This document shows positions 53,515-62,519 of a DNA stretch of 64,000 bases, in pieces. The stretch spans positions 62,001-126,000 of the forward strand of contig CAZZMD010000002.1 in assembly GCA_964655355.1 (NCBI GenBank), written 5' to 3'. The number at the start of each line of letters is the position of its first letter. Positions within the stretch are counted from its first letter, which is position 1. The translations under genes and the position numbers were made by a program. The DNA is from CALGDE01 sp964655355. GTDB lineage: Bacteria; Cyanobacteriota; Cyanobacteriia; CACIAM-69d. The notes beneath the pieces are model-generated. The model did not search any database. It was not told the DNA's origin and worked only from the letters and a program-made list of their open reading frames with translations.

Positions 53515-54398
53515 AGCAGGAACTTGCGATCCGGCGAGGTGATCGCCTTGAAACAAACCCGTAGCCATCCCAACTCAAACTTCACCCGTTTACTCAGCTT
53601 GCGTCTCACACGCCCGACAATCCCAGGCGGCTTGGTTTCCAGGGATTTCTGCTCCACCAAACACCGCTCCATTCGCTCATCTCTTGGTGCGCCTCGCTCT
53701 CGGTAATAGATATAGATGCGATCATCGAAAAAGGTTAACCCCGGCATCTCATCTCGGCGAATTTCCATCCCCAACTGAAATGCCCCCAAAGCAATTTGAT
53801 GGCACGGTCCCTCGGGGTGACGGCGAAGTTGAACGTAAAGTGCTAGCCGATCCCACCAATCCAGAAACTCAATTTCGCGCCCCGAATCCCGCGCCACAAT
53901 AAACATAAATTCATTCACCCAAATCAGCTCGGGATTCTGAGGATTAATCCCCATCTTTTCTGCCATTGAGCAAAAAACACGGTATTGCGAAAGTCGCTGT
54001 TTATCAGTTTGAGTACCCTCTAAAATCTTCTGTTCGTGCTTATTGAACGAACAGCAACTACGAGCAGTTATACCCGGCTGGACCGTGAACTTTAAATTCA
54101 CAGGCTCAATAATCCGCACATCAGAATCAATACAAATACAGAAGTCAAATTTCTGTAGGGCTTTTCTAATAGCAAAGCGCCGGTAATGGTAAGCTCCAAT
54201 GATTCCATCCATTGGAGCTTCATAGCACTCCGTGTTCTCAAATTCGGCAAAGTCAGAAGCCTTATCGGTATAGAGAATTAGTGTCTTGCCAGGGGCATTT
54301 TTTGCTAGATCCTGAGCCAGCATCCGACATAGGTTACGGTATTGCTGCCCATAGGCAGCGGTGCAGAAACAGAAGCTATTTTGGTTGATGGTTTGCAT
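53511..54398 (-). CDS. Glycosyltransferase-like protein with DxD motif
   Basis: 295 residues from ATG 54398 (MQTINQNSFCFCTAAYG); the frame extends nine residues further. A Rossmann-like N-terminal half ends at CICIDSDVRII, a DxD metal-nucleotide-sugar motif typical of GT-A glycosyltransferases. An aromatic-rich C-terminal region (FLDWWDRLALYV, FFDDRIYIYYRERG) and a basic tail follow. It resembles nucleotide-diphospho-sugar transferases but I cannot name the acceptor. The AT-rich upstream region (54426-54598) holds its promoter and that of the CCA-adding enzyme. Confidence 0.65.
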   Translation of the reverse strand: MQTINQNSFCFCTAAYGQQYRNLCRMLAQDLAKNAPGKTLILYTDKASDFAEFENTECYEAPMDGIIGAYHYRRFAIRKALQKFDFCICIDSDVRIIEPVNLKFTVQPGITARSCCSFNKHEQKILEGTQTDKQRLSQYRVFCSMAEKMGINPQNPELIWVNEFMFIVARDSGREIEFLDWWDRLALYVQLRRHPEGPCHQIALGAFQLGMEIRRDEMPGLTFFDDRIYIYYRERGAPRDERMERCLVEQKSLETKPPGIVGRVRRKLSKRVKFELGWLRVCFKAITSPDRKFLL

Positions 54399-54598
54399 TA
54401 TAGAAGCTGGCACTTCCACGATCACTTAAGAACAGGACATCACGAACAGTTTACTTACCCTATTCAGGGGATATTTAGAATTCCCGAAAAACAAGGATAA
54501 ATTTTGAATTTTTATCCTTAAGGAATTTAACTTGCCAAGAAAAGCCCGATTTTCTGTATCATTGTTGTCCTCAGTATAGCCCCATCGATTTTTCCCCT

Positions 54599-56017
54599 AT
54601 GACCCTTGTGTGTGATTCCTCGCTGCTAGTGGGCAACGGTTGGCCATTTCCGGTCGATCGCCTCCCCTCCGCCAGTTATCTGGTGGGGGGCGCAGTGCGG
54701 GATGCGCTGTTGGGGCGACGGGTGCAGCATTTGGACCTGGATTTTGTGCTGCCCGGGGATGCGATCGCAACGGCGCGGGCGATCGCGGAGGATTATGGCT
54801 CCGGGTTTGTGGTGCTGGATGCGGAGCGGGAAATTGCGCGGGTCGTTTTTAAGGGGGGAACGGCGGATTTTGCGCGGCAGGTGGGACCGACCCTAGAAAC
54901 CGATCTCCATCGGCGAGATTTTACGATTAATGCGATCGCCGTCCAACCCCATGGGGGCACCGCGATCGATCCATTTGATGGGCAGCAGGATCTACAAAAG
55001 CGCACCATGCGCATGATCTCGCCGGAAAATTTGCAAGAAGATCCCCTGCGGCTATTGCGGGCCTATCGTCAGTGCGCCCAGTTGGATTTGCAGTTGGATG
55101 ATGCCACCCAGGCGAGTTTGCGATCGCTGGCATCGTTATTAAAGACGGTGGCGGCGGAACGGGTGATGAGCGAGCTTCGAGGGTTGCTGAGTGCGCCGGG
55201 GGGGACGCGCTGGGGCAAAATTGCCTGGCGGGACGGAATTTTGAAAGATTGGCTGCCGGATTTACAGCCCTGGCATTTGGAGTTGGCCGATCGCATTGAT
55301 GGGGCGATCGCCGCATTAACCCCCCAGTGGTCCAACCTGGTCCAAGACATCGAAACCATCGTTGCCGGCGATACCGACAGTAAATCAACCCGTAAAAAAG
55401 GCAAAGCCAAGAAAACGAAGGAAAAGCGATCGCCCGATGCCCTATCCCCGGATGCCCTATCCCCGGACGCATTAATGTCAGCTCGTCTGGCATCGGAGGC
55501 TTTGGATGAGGGACGGGGCTTAGCCATGCTCAAGCTGTCGGCCTGGTTAGCGCCGGATCCGACCCAAGCATCCCAAGCCCTCCAAACCCTGAAAACCAGC
55601 CGCCACGACCAACGCATTGTGGAAGGCGTCCTCAATGGCATACAAAATCTGACCACCGGCACGGCACAGCTCCAGCCCCGCACCAGCGCCCCCACCGTCG
55701 CCGAACAATTTAGTCTATTTCGCGTCTCCCACGGCACATTTCCGTTGGTAGCAGTTTTGGCGATCGCCGCAGGGACCCCCATCGAGTATCTAACCGACGC
55801 CATCCACCGCTGGCATACCCCCAACGATCCCACCGTCCATCCCCAACCCTTGCTATCGGGGCGGGAGCTGCTGCAAACCTATGGACCCAATCAAGGGCGA
55901 TCGCCCGGTCCCTGGGTGGGTGAACTGCTGAATGCCCTAGCCCTAGCCCACGCCGAATCCAAGATCCAAACCCCCGACCAAGCCCACCAGTTTGTTCAAA
56001 CCTGGTTTGAGCTGTAG
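54599..56017 (+). CDS. CCA tRNA nucleotidyltransferase (class II)
   Basis: 472 residues. The head domain has LVGGAVRDALLG and the metal-binding DLDFVLPG. The neck carries RRDFTINAIAV and the ENLQEDPLRLLRAYR motif for nucleotide selection. It adds or repairs the CCA end of tRNAs. Compared with the usual ~400-430 residues it contains a lysine-rich insert followed by three copies of SPDAL (about 262-295). This comes from a tandem 15-bp repeat of the type GATGCCCTATCCCCG near 55435-55470. Because A-adding and CC-adding enzymes look alike, full CCA activity is assumed. Confidence 0.9.
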   Translation: MTLVCDSSLLVGNGWPFPVDRLPSASYLVGGAVRDALLGRRVQHLDLDFVLPGDAIATARAIAEDYGSGFVVLDAEREIARVVFKGGTADFARQVGPTLETDLHRRDFTINAIAVQPHGGTAIDPFDGQQDLQKRTMRMISPENLQEDPLRLLRAYRQCAQLDLQLDDATQASLRSLASLLKTVAAERVMSELRGLLSAPGGTRWGKIAWRDGILKDWLPDLQPWHLELADRIDGAIAALTPQWSNLVQDIETIVAGDTDSKSTRKKGKAKKTKEKRSPDALSPDALSPDALMSARLASEALDEGRGLAMLKLSAWLAPDPTQASQALQTLKTSRHDQRIVEGVLNGIQNLTTGTAQLQPRTSAPTVAEQFSLFRVSHGTFPLVAVLAIAAGTPIEYLTDAIHRWHTPNDPTVHPQPLLSGRELLQTYGPNQGRSPGPWVGELLNALALAHAESKIQTPDQAHQFVQTWFEL

Positions 56018-56058
56018 CCGCTGAGATTGATGGGTTGATATTTGCTGATATTTACCGA

Positions 56059-57279
56059 TTAACCGTGGCGGAGAGCGTCGATGGGATCGAGTTTGGCGGC
56101 GGTACGGGCGGGGATGGTCCCAAAGGTGAGTCCGAGGACCCCGGAAACGCCAACCGCCAAAACGATCGCCTGCACCGAGACTTGTGCTTCCAAGGTAGTC
56201 GTCGCGGAAATGAGCCAAATGCCGCTAATCCCAACGCCGGTGCCGATCGCCCCACCCAGGGCAGCCAATACCGTCGCTTCAATAATAAATTGGGTCAGAA
56301 TATCCCACGGTGCAGCGCCGATCGCCTTACGTAGTCCAATTTCCTGGGTGCGTTCCGTGACCGACACCAACATAATATTGGTGATCCCGATGCCCCCCAC
56401 CAACAGGGAAATACTGGCGATCGCCGCCAACATCAGCTGCAAGGTACGGGTAATGGAGCTTAGGGTATCTTGCAAATCCTGCTGAGTACGCACCGTAAAA
56501 TCATCCTCATCCACAATCTTGTGCCGCAGCCGCAATAGATTCGACACCTGGAATTTTGCTGCCTGGACATCTTCGGGCGATCGCGCCGACACGGAAATAA
56601 ACGTCACCGTCATGCCATAGGGAGACGTACGCCCCACAAGCTGATTGCCAATGGTGGTCACCGGGGCCGCCAAAGTCATATCCATATCCATCCCAAAGCT
56701 AGAGCCCTTCGGCTGGAACACCCCCACCACCCGAAAACTCGTGTTGCGCACCCGGACCACATTGCCCAGGGGTTCGGCATCGTCGAACAACTGCCGCGCC
56801 AGCTCCGAGCCCAGCACCGCCACCCGCTCGGTCCGTTCCAAATCCAAATCCGTTAAAAACCGCCCCTTCGCCATATCAAAACCCCGCACGGACATATAAT
56901 CCGGCGTGGTCCCGATCACCGTGGTCGAGACATTCTTCCCCTGAAAACTCACCAACGCCCCATTGGTCAATTCGGGCGCGACCGCCGAAACCGTAGGCAC
57001 CTGTTCTTTGATGGCGATCGCGTCCCCATAGACCAACGTCTGGGGCGGAAAAATCGGCTGGCGATCGGCATCAGGACTCCCGGGACGCACAAACAACACA
57101 TTCGGTCCCAGGGACGACACCTCCGCCGTCACAAACCGGGTTGCGCCCTCCCCAACACCAATGGTGGCAATCACCGCCGCATTACCGATCGCGATCCCCA
57201 ACATGGTCAACCCACTGCGCAGACGATGGCCGACCAAGGTCCGCAACGCCATCCGCCCACTATCCCAAGGATTCATCAC
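56059..57279 (-). CDS. MacB/FtsX-type ABC transporter permease
   Basis: 406 residues. One N-terminal helix (about 20-45, MLGIAIGNAAVIATIGVGEG) is followed by a large periplasmic MacB-type core domain (about 50-270) and three C-terminal helices of the FtsX domain (ISLLVGGIGITNIMLVSVTERTQEIG). Such permeases extrude peptides, lipids or macrolides with a MacB ATPase and a HlyD-type fusion protein. Neither partner gene is adjacent. It converges on the CCA-adding enzyme. Confidence 0.9.
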   Translation of the reverse strand: MMNPWDSGRMALRTLVGHRLRSGLTMLGIAIGNAAVIATIGVGEGATRFVTAEVSSLGPNVLFVRPGSPDADRQPIFPPQTLVYGDAIAIKEQVPTVSAVAPELTNGALVSFQGKNVSTTVIGTTPDYMSVRGFDMAKGRFLTDLDLERTERVAVLGSELARQLFDDAEPLGNVVRVRNTSFRVVGVFQPKGSSFGMDMDMTLAAPVTTIGNQLVGRTSPYGMTVTFISVSARSPEDVQAAKFQVSNLLRLRHKIVDEDDFTVRTQQDLQDTLSSITRTLQLMLAAIASISLLVGGIGITNIMLVSVTERTQEIGLRKAIGAAPWDILTQFIIEATVLAALGGAIGTGVGISGIWLISATTTLEAQVSVQAIVLAVGVSGVLGLTFGTIPARTAAKLDPIDALRHG

Positions 57280-57457
57280 TCCCCCCCTTGTTAAACCCCA
57301 GCTTGCGCCCCAACGGACGCCAAAAAAATAACCCCAAAACCATCATGCAACAAAGGCCCACCGCCTGTTTAGATCCCCGGTAGACACGGACCCATAAACA
57401 GTTCGACAAACTCTTTGACAAAACCGGGAAAGTGGGTAAGTATAGATATCGCTGAAA

Positions 57458-57531
57458 GGGACCGTAGTTCAACTGGTTAGAGCACCGCCCTGTCACGGCG
57501 GAAGTTGCGGGTTCGAATCCCGTCGGTCCCG
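57458..57531 (+). tRNA. tRNA-Asp (GTC), copy 1
   Basis: A 74-base cloverleaf. Acceptor GGGACCG pairs with CGGTCCC, the anticodon stem is CCGCC/GGCGG with loop CTGTCAC (anticodon GTC), and the T arm is GCGGG-TTCGAAT-CCCGT. CCA is not encoded. Confidence 0.97.
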
Positions 57532-57617
57532 TTCCAAGTTTTCAGTCTGCTTAGGATAGGCTTCTTAAGGTAGACATGGATTTGGACCGGGAATTTTCCC
57601 AACATTAATCCCCCTGT

Positions 57618-57691
57618 GGGACCGTAGTTCAACTGGTTAGAGCACCGCCCTGTCACGGCGGAAGTTGCGGGTTCGAATCCCGTCGGTCCCG
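57618..57691 (+). tRNA. tRNA-Asp (GTC), copy 2
   Basis: Base-for-base identical to copy 1, 86 bp downstream on the same strand, while the spacer and flanks differ. A tandem duplication of the gene alone, or conversion between copies. Confidence 0.97.
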
Positions 57692-57759
57692 TTTTCATAT
57701 GGCATTCTTATACGGCACTGTCACGCTGTCCGTGGTTCCCGCAGTTTAATTACCCACAA

Positions 57760-57966
57760 TCATCTGACGTGGGCGAGCGTGAACCCCATTTCGCACTCCA
57801 CGAGGTGATTCGGAGAGGGATCCTCGGCCATTCTCCGCTGCGACTGCCGAGCACACCGCAACCGTTCCTGATTTCCCCGAGGATGCCCCGACTGATCCGC
57901 CATCAAACAGTGTTGACACACTTGTTTGGGGGAAATGACTTGCTCATCCATGACCACAACCCACAT
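57760..57966 (-). CDS. Small cysteine-containing conserved-type protein
   Basis: 68 residues from ATG 57966, preceded by a strong GGAGGTGG site 3-6 nt upstream. The sequence has VCQHCLMADQSGHPR, then a second region ending VECEMGFTLAHV. The CxxC plus a distant Cys suggests a small metal- or redox-binding protein, and similar short proteins are, as I recall, common in cyanobacteria. Function unknown. It converges on the tRNA-Asp pair. Confidence 0.65.
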   Translation of the reverse strand: MWVVVMDEQVISPKQVCQHCLMADQSGHPRGNQERLRCARQSQRRMAEDPSPNHLVECEMGFTLAHVR

Positions 57967-58449
57967 GGTCCACCTCCACTGCTAATAACGCGATTCTCGA
58001 TTGTGTCCTAGCTCCCTTGATTAAACTAATCACTTGCTCTTGTTCTCTATCTCCATTGAACCGCAGTCCTGAGAAACTGCCCAGCAACAAACTTGACAGA
58101 ATGGCGATCGCTCTGACATTTTTCCCCCATCAGTCCTGCCGATAGGAACCATAGCCAGGGCTAAGTTTTCATCCAAAACTGAATTACAATGGGTGTTTGC
58201 GACGGGGGCGTTCTTCGTCTGACATATCTGATGACAGAGATGGAAGATCTGACATAAACAATTTTGACGGGAATGATTGTGATGGGCTCGACGGACCATT
58301 CTCCTGCCGCCGATGCCCTTCAGACTCAGCCCCCTCAAACATAAAAATCTCCCGCCGCCACTCCCGCCCTGCTTTCCTGTGCCCTGTCGCCGTCTGACCC
58401 TAGGCACTACCGAAAGCGCCCTAACATTGTTTTCTTCTGAGGTTGTGCC
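57967..58449. other. Intergenic region upstream of glyA
   Basis: A 483-bp spacer between divergent genes. A minus-strand frame at 58030-58515 covers it but runs into the glyA start and looks like chance. I see no RNA gene. It must carry the glyA promoter. Confidence 0.4.
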
Positions 58450-59733
58450 GTGACTCGATCCAACTTGGATTTTCTTGCCGAAACCGATCCCCTCATTACT
58501 GAAATTATTGGCCAAGAGCTACAGCGTCAGCGGGATCACCTGGAGCTGATCGCCAGCGAAAACTTTACGTCGCCGGCGGTGATGGCCGCCCAGGGGTCGG
58601 TGCTGACCAATAAGTATGCGGAAGGGCTTCCCGGTAAGCGTTATTACGGGGGCTGTGCGTTTGTGGATAAGGCGGAGGCGTTGGCGATCGCCCGGGTTAA
58701 GGACCTGTTTGGCGCGGCCGCGGCGAATGTTCAGCCCCACTCCGGTGCCCAAGCCAACTTTGCAGTCTTTCTAGCACTGCTGGAGCCCGGCGATACCATC
58801 CTGGGGATGGACCTGTCCCATGGGGGTCACCTCAGCCACGGTTCTCCGGTGAATGTTTCCGGTAAGTGGTTCAACGTTGTCCAATATGGCGTGAACAAAG
58901 ATACGGAGCGGCTAGATTTTGACCAGATCCGTGACCAGGCCCTGAAACATAAACCCAAGATGATTATCTGTGGCTATTCCGCCTATTCTCGGGTGATTGA
59001 ATTCGACAAATTCCGGGCGATCGCCGATGAGGTGGGTGCCTATCTGATGGCGGACATTGCCCATATCGCGGGCTTGGTGGCAGCGGGGATTCATCCGAAC
59101 CCGGTGCCCGTCTGCGATGTGGTCACCACCACCACCCATAAAACCCTGCGCGGTCCCCGGGGCGGGTTGATTCTGACCCGTGACGAGGAGTTGGGTAAGA
59201 AATTCAATAAGGCAGTCTTCCCCGGATCCCAGGGCGGTCCCCTGGAGCATGTGATCGCGGCGAAGGCAGTGGCCTTTGGGGAAGCCCTCAAGCCCGAATT
59301 TAAAACCTATGCCCAGAAAGTGGTTAAAAATGCTCAGGCATTGGCGAGCCAGCTCCAGAAGCGCGGTCTCAAAATTGTGTCCGACGGTACGGATAACCAC
59401 GTGATGCTGGTGGATCTGCGATCCGTGGATATGACCGGTAAGGAAGCTGATCGCCTGATGGGTGAAATCAATATTACGGCGAACAAGAACACCGTTCCCT
59501 TTGATCCCCAATCCCCCTTCGTCACCAGCGGTCTACGGTTAGGTTCCCCAGCCATGACCAGCCGCGGTATGGGCGAAGCGGAATTCGAAACCATCGGCAA
59601 TATCATCGCGGACCGGCTCTTAAACCCCGAGGATGAGGCGATCGCCGAGAAGTGCCGGGCTGGGGTTGCCACCCTCTGCCGGGAGTTCCCCCTCTATGAT
59701 CATTTGCGGATGCCCGAGCCTGCCCTTGTGTAA
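58450..59733 (+). CDS. glyA: Serine hydroxymethyltransferase
   Basis: 427 residues from GTG 58450 (MTRSNLDFLAETDPL), the usual length. ELIASENFTSPAVMAAQGS, KYAEGLPGKRYYGG and the PLP lysine in TTTHKTLRGPRGG (Lys231) are all present. It converts serine and tetrahydrofolate to glycine and methylene-tetrahydrofolate, and in cyanobacteria serves photorespiratory serine/glycine exchange as well. A strong terminator follows at 59878-59910. Confidence 0.97.
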   Translation: MTRSNLDFLAETDPLITEIIGQELQRQRDHLELIASENFTSPAVMAAQGSVLTNKYAEGLPGKRYYGGCAFVDKAEALAIARVKDLFGAAAANVQPHSGAQANFAVFLALLEPGDTILGMDLSHGGHLSHGSPVNVSGKWFNVVQYGVNKDTERLDFDQIRDQALKHKPKMIICGYSAYSRVIEFDKFRAIADEVGAYLMADIAHIAGLVAAGIHPNPVPVCDVVTTTTHKTLRGPRGGLILTRDEELGKKFNKAVFPGSQGGPLEHVIAAKAVAFGEALKPEFKTYAQKVVKNAQALASQLQKRGLKIVSDGTDNHVMLVDLRSVDMTGKEADRLMGEINITANKNTVPFDPQSPFVTSGLRLGSPAMTSRGMGEAEFETIGNIIADRLLNPEDEAIAEKCRAGVATLCREFPLYDHLRMPEPALV

Positions 59734-60253
59734 TGGCTTGAGTCACCGGGCTGGGGCGATCGCGGCGATGGCTTGGCTTAGGAATACTCCGATGGGGGCT
59801 TGACTTCCTCCACCGAAGCGCCAACACCCGCGTCAGAGTACCTGTCCGGCGTCCCTAAAAACTCTAAAAACCATAAAAACAGTGTTGTCTTCGGACAATA
59901 CTGTTTTTTTAATGGCAATTTTTTGATAAGGCTTATGGTGAAGTGCTATAGATCGAGCCCTTTAACCGCAACACCATCCATAACCGCTCCTTAGGCGGAG
60001 CATGAACCGGAAGACTGAGTTGAAAGTGTTGGTTCTTTGTCAGTGACGATAACTACCACTGCAACATCAATTAATTATGAAGATAGCTCCACTCCATTCT
60101 TCTCAATTATCCATCACCGTAAGACAGAGGAATTACCCCGTCTTTTTCTATAGAATTAAGTGGTGTTTTGATGATGATGTCTAGCTCTTTCGATTCTTAA
60201 TTTTCTTCAGGTCCCTATTGATCCAATTCAACGTTACTTTCCAGCCATCCCCC
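59734..60253. other. Intergenic region between glyA and stpA
   Basis: 520 bp. It holds the glyA terminator (listed separately) and a CTCC/GGAG hairpin near 59987-60001. An AT-rich stretch at about 60060-60215 is the likely promoter and leader region of stpA. No gene is evident. Confidence 0.5.
59878..59910 (+). terminator. Rho-independent terminator of glyA
   Basis: A 12-bp stem (AACAGTGTTGTC/GACAATACTGTT, one G-T pair) closed by a TTCG tetraloop and followed by seven T. It lies 145 bp after the glyA stop. An A run before the stem could make it work on the other strand too. Confidence 0.9.
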
Positions 60254-61549
60254 ATGACAGCGCTACAATCTTGCCATCCTTACTTGGGTCTTCCTGCCTA
60301 CTCCTTAGCCTATGATCGCCTGATCAAGTATCTCTCCGATGAGCAGGACTTATTAATTATTCAGGATTTGGATGGGGTATGTATGGGGCTGGTTCGTGAT
60401 CCTTTGGATCGCACCTTAGATCATCAATATATCGGGGCGGTTCAGGATCTGGCGGGGCACTTTTTTGTCCTGACCAATGGAGAGCATGAGGGGACCCGCG
60501 GGGTCAATCGGATTGTTGAGGCGGCGATCGCCGATCCAGGGGCGAGCCAAAGCTATTTACCGGGATTAGCGGCGGGGGGTGTCCAATGGCAGGGCAGCGA
60601 TGGCAAGGTTACCCACCCTGGCGTCAGTCAACAAGAGTTGGACTTTTTGGCTCAGGTGCCCACCATCTTTGGGGAGCAGTTGACCCAGTTTTTTGATAAT
60701 GTGCCGGGGTTATTTGCGGGCAAAACCTTGGCGCGTTTGGTTCAGGCGGCGGTGTTGGATAATATGGCGTCTCCGACCGCAAATTTAAATGAGTTCTATC
60801 ACTATCTGCGGGATTGCGATCGCCTAGAAACCTATCGCAGTTTGCAGCAGACGATGCGGGACTGTTGTGAACAATTACTCGTCAAGGCAGAGCGGCAGGG
60901 ACTTGAAGATACATTCTTTGTCCACTACGCGCCGAACGATGGTCGCGACAAGCATGGGAAAGAGCGGCTGCGGCTGGCCCGGTCCGGCGACTCCGGGACA
61001 ACGGATTTTCAGTTTATGTTGCAGGGAGCTATCAAAGAAGCGGGCGTCGTGGCGCTGCTGAATCGGTACTATGCCCAGAAAACGGGGCAGTATCCCTTAG
61101 GAGAGGATTTTAGTGTGCGCAATGCACCGCGATCGCTATCGGGGCTGCTGAGTCTGGTGCAGGCTAATTTTGACCCCGCATTAATGCCGCTCATCGTCGG
61201 CGTTGGGGACACGGTTACCAGTCGAGTTGAACAGGACGGCGATGATCGAGTGGTGCGCCGGGGCGGAAGCGATCGCCTATTTTTGCAACTCATCCAGAAT
61301 CTGGGTCGTGCCTACAATCGCGGCAACGTGGTGATTTATGTGGACAGTAGCCAAGGGGAAGTGAAAAACCGCAAAGCCCTGCAACTGCAAGAACGCAACG
61401 GAGAACTCGAAGTCGTTGAAGGACCCGGCGACCCCGCCGATACCGACGACCCCCTCACCCTAGACGTCGTCTTCCCCGGCGGACATACCCAATACATCCA
61501 CACCTTCCGAGCGATCGCCCGAGACTGGTCCAACCGCTGGGCAAAATAA
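60254..61549 (+). CDS. stpA: Glucosylglycerol-3-phosphate phosphatase
   Basis: 431 residues from ATG 60254; a TTG at 60218 is less likely. The N-terminal block LLIIQDLDGVCMGLVRDPL has the HAD-type catalytic Asp. VLTNGEHEGTRGV, LPGLAAGGVQWQ, SPTANLNEFY, FFVHYAPNDGRD, GDSGTTDFQFML and IVGVGDTVTSRVE follow in the order of Synechocystis StpA. It dephosphorylates glucosylglycerol phosphate to the compatible solute glucosylglycerol, made under salt stress. The synthase (ggpS) is not in this window. Confidence 0.9.
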   Translation: MTALQSCHPYLGLPAYSLAYDRLIKYLSDEQDLLIIQDLDGVCMGLVRDPLDRTLDHQYIGAVQDLAGHFFVLTNGEHEGTRGVNRIVEAAIADPGASQSYLPGLAAGGVQWQGSDGKVTHPGVSQQELDFLAQVPTIFGEQLTQFFDNVPGLFAGKTLARLVQAAVLDNMASPTANLNEFYHYLRDCDRLETYRSLQQTMRDCCEQLLVKAERQGLEDTFFVHYAPNDGRDKHGKERLRLARSGDSGTTDFQFMLQGAIKEAGVVALLNRYYAQKTGQYPLGEDFSVRNAPRSLSGLLSLVQANFDPALMPLIVGVGDTVTSRVEQDGDDRVVRRGGSDRLFLQLIQNLGRAYNRGNVVIYVDSSQGEVKNRKALQLQERNGELEVVEGPGDPADTDDPLTLDVVFPGGHTQYIHTFRAIARDWSNRWAK

Positions 61550-61636
61550 CCTGTTTAACCTCGGGAGTCCAGAGGGACTCTGTCCCTTTGGCGGGGGCCT
61601 GGGGGCAGCGCCCCCAGAGCCCAAAAACTGAGGCGC

Positions 61637-62422
61637 CTACAGACAATCCCCAAACAACCCCCGAACGCGCGCCCAAGCATCCGCCGCCGCCACGCCATCG
61701 AAACTATCCCGCTGATCACAGAAAAAACCATGGGTTGCCGGATACCGAAACACGCGAAAATCGACCCCATTCGCCGTCAACGCCGCCTCCATCCCGTCCA
61801 CCTGGTCCAACGGAATCAGCGGATCCTCCGTGCCAAAAAATCCCCATAACCGCCCTTTGATCTCCGCCGTCCGATCCACCGTCGCCCCCGCCCCGCCGGG
61901 ATACCAGGTCATAATCCCCGCCCCATAAAACACCGCCGTCGCCGCAATTTCCGGCAGCGTTGCCGCCAAATAAGCCACATGGCCGCCAAAACAAAACCCA
62001 ATACAGCCACACTTCCCGTCCTTCGCCGCCGGGAGCGATCGCCCAAACTCCATTGCGGCCTGAATATCCCGTAATAACTCATCCGCCCGAGTTTTACCCT
62101 TAAACTCCCGCCCCTGGGCAAACCCGGCATCATCGTAACCACACTCAAACCCTTGAATCTGACGCTGATACAACGCCGGGGCGATCGCCACATAACCCAA
62201 CCGTGCCACGCGCTCCGTCACGTCCCGGATGTGGGAATTGACCCCAAAAATCTCCTGGAGCACTACTACCACGGGAAATTTTTCGTTTTCATTTTCGTTT
62301 GCGTTTCCGAGCGGAATTGCTAGATAAGCATCCACCGCGATCGCATCCCCCGTGCCCGCGCCCGAAGCAACCTGCACCCACTCCGTCCGAATCTCCCGGT
62401 CCACCTGCTCCGCACGCTCCAT
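61637..62422 (-). CDS. Dienelactone hydrolase family protein
   Basis: 261 residues from ATG 62422 (MERAEQVDREIRTEW); the frame upstream reads through spacer repeats. An alpha/beta hydrolase of the DLH family, with the nucleophile Cys in GFCFGGHVA and the catalytic His in ATHGFFCD. EIFGVNSHIRDVTERVARLGY is the usual N-terminal block. A Asn/Glu run (GNANENENEKF) sits near residue 40. The true substrate in cyanobacteria is unknown. It lies about 100 bp downstream of the GT4 gene on the same strand. Confidence 0.9.
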   Translation of the reverse strand: MERAEQVDREIRTEWVQVASGAGTGDAIAVDAYLAIPLGNANENENEKFPVVVVLQEIFGVNSHIRDVTERVARLGYVAIAPALYQRQIQGFECGYDDAGFAQGREFKGKTRADELLRDIQAAMEFGRSLPAAKDGKCGCIGFCFGGHVAYLAATLPEIAATAVFYGAGIMTWYPGGAGATVDRTAEIKGRLWGFFGTEDPLIPLDQVDGMEAALTANGVDFRVFRYPATHGFFCDQRDSFDGVAAADAWARVRGLFGDCL

Positions 62423-62463
62423 GGATACGCCCCCAACCCATTCCAAAACGACTTTATGCCCCA

Positions 62464-62499
62464 GTATCCCAAACTCCCGATTCCAAACTCCCGATTCCA
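62464..62499. repeat. Short tandem repeat in the spacer before the dienelactone hydrolase gene
   Basis: AAACTCCCGATTCC occurs twice head to tail, with a third degenerate AGCATCC. The type resembles the short heptamer-like intergenic repeats common in filamentous cyanobacteria. No function is implied. Confidence 0.6.
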
Positions 62500-62519
62500 G
62501 CATCCTGAGTCCAAACGCC

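Noticed and set aside
58030..58515. 161-residue minus-strand frame upstream of glyA
   Set aside because: It overlaps the glyA start by 66 bp, lacks a recognisable domain and is not needed to explain the sequence.
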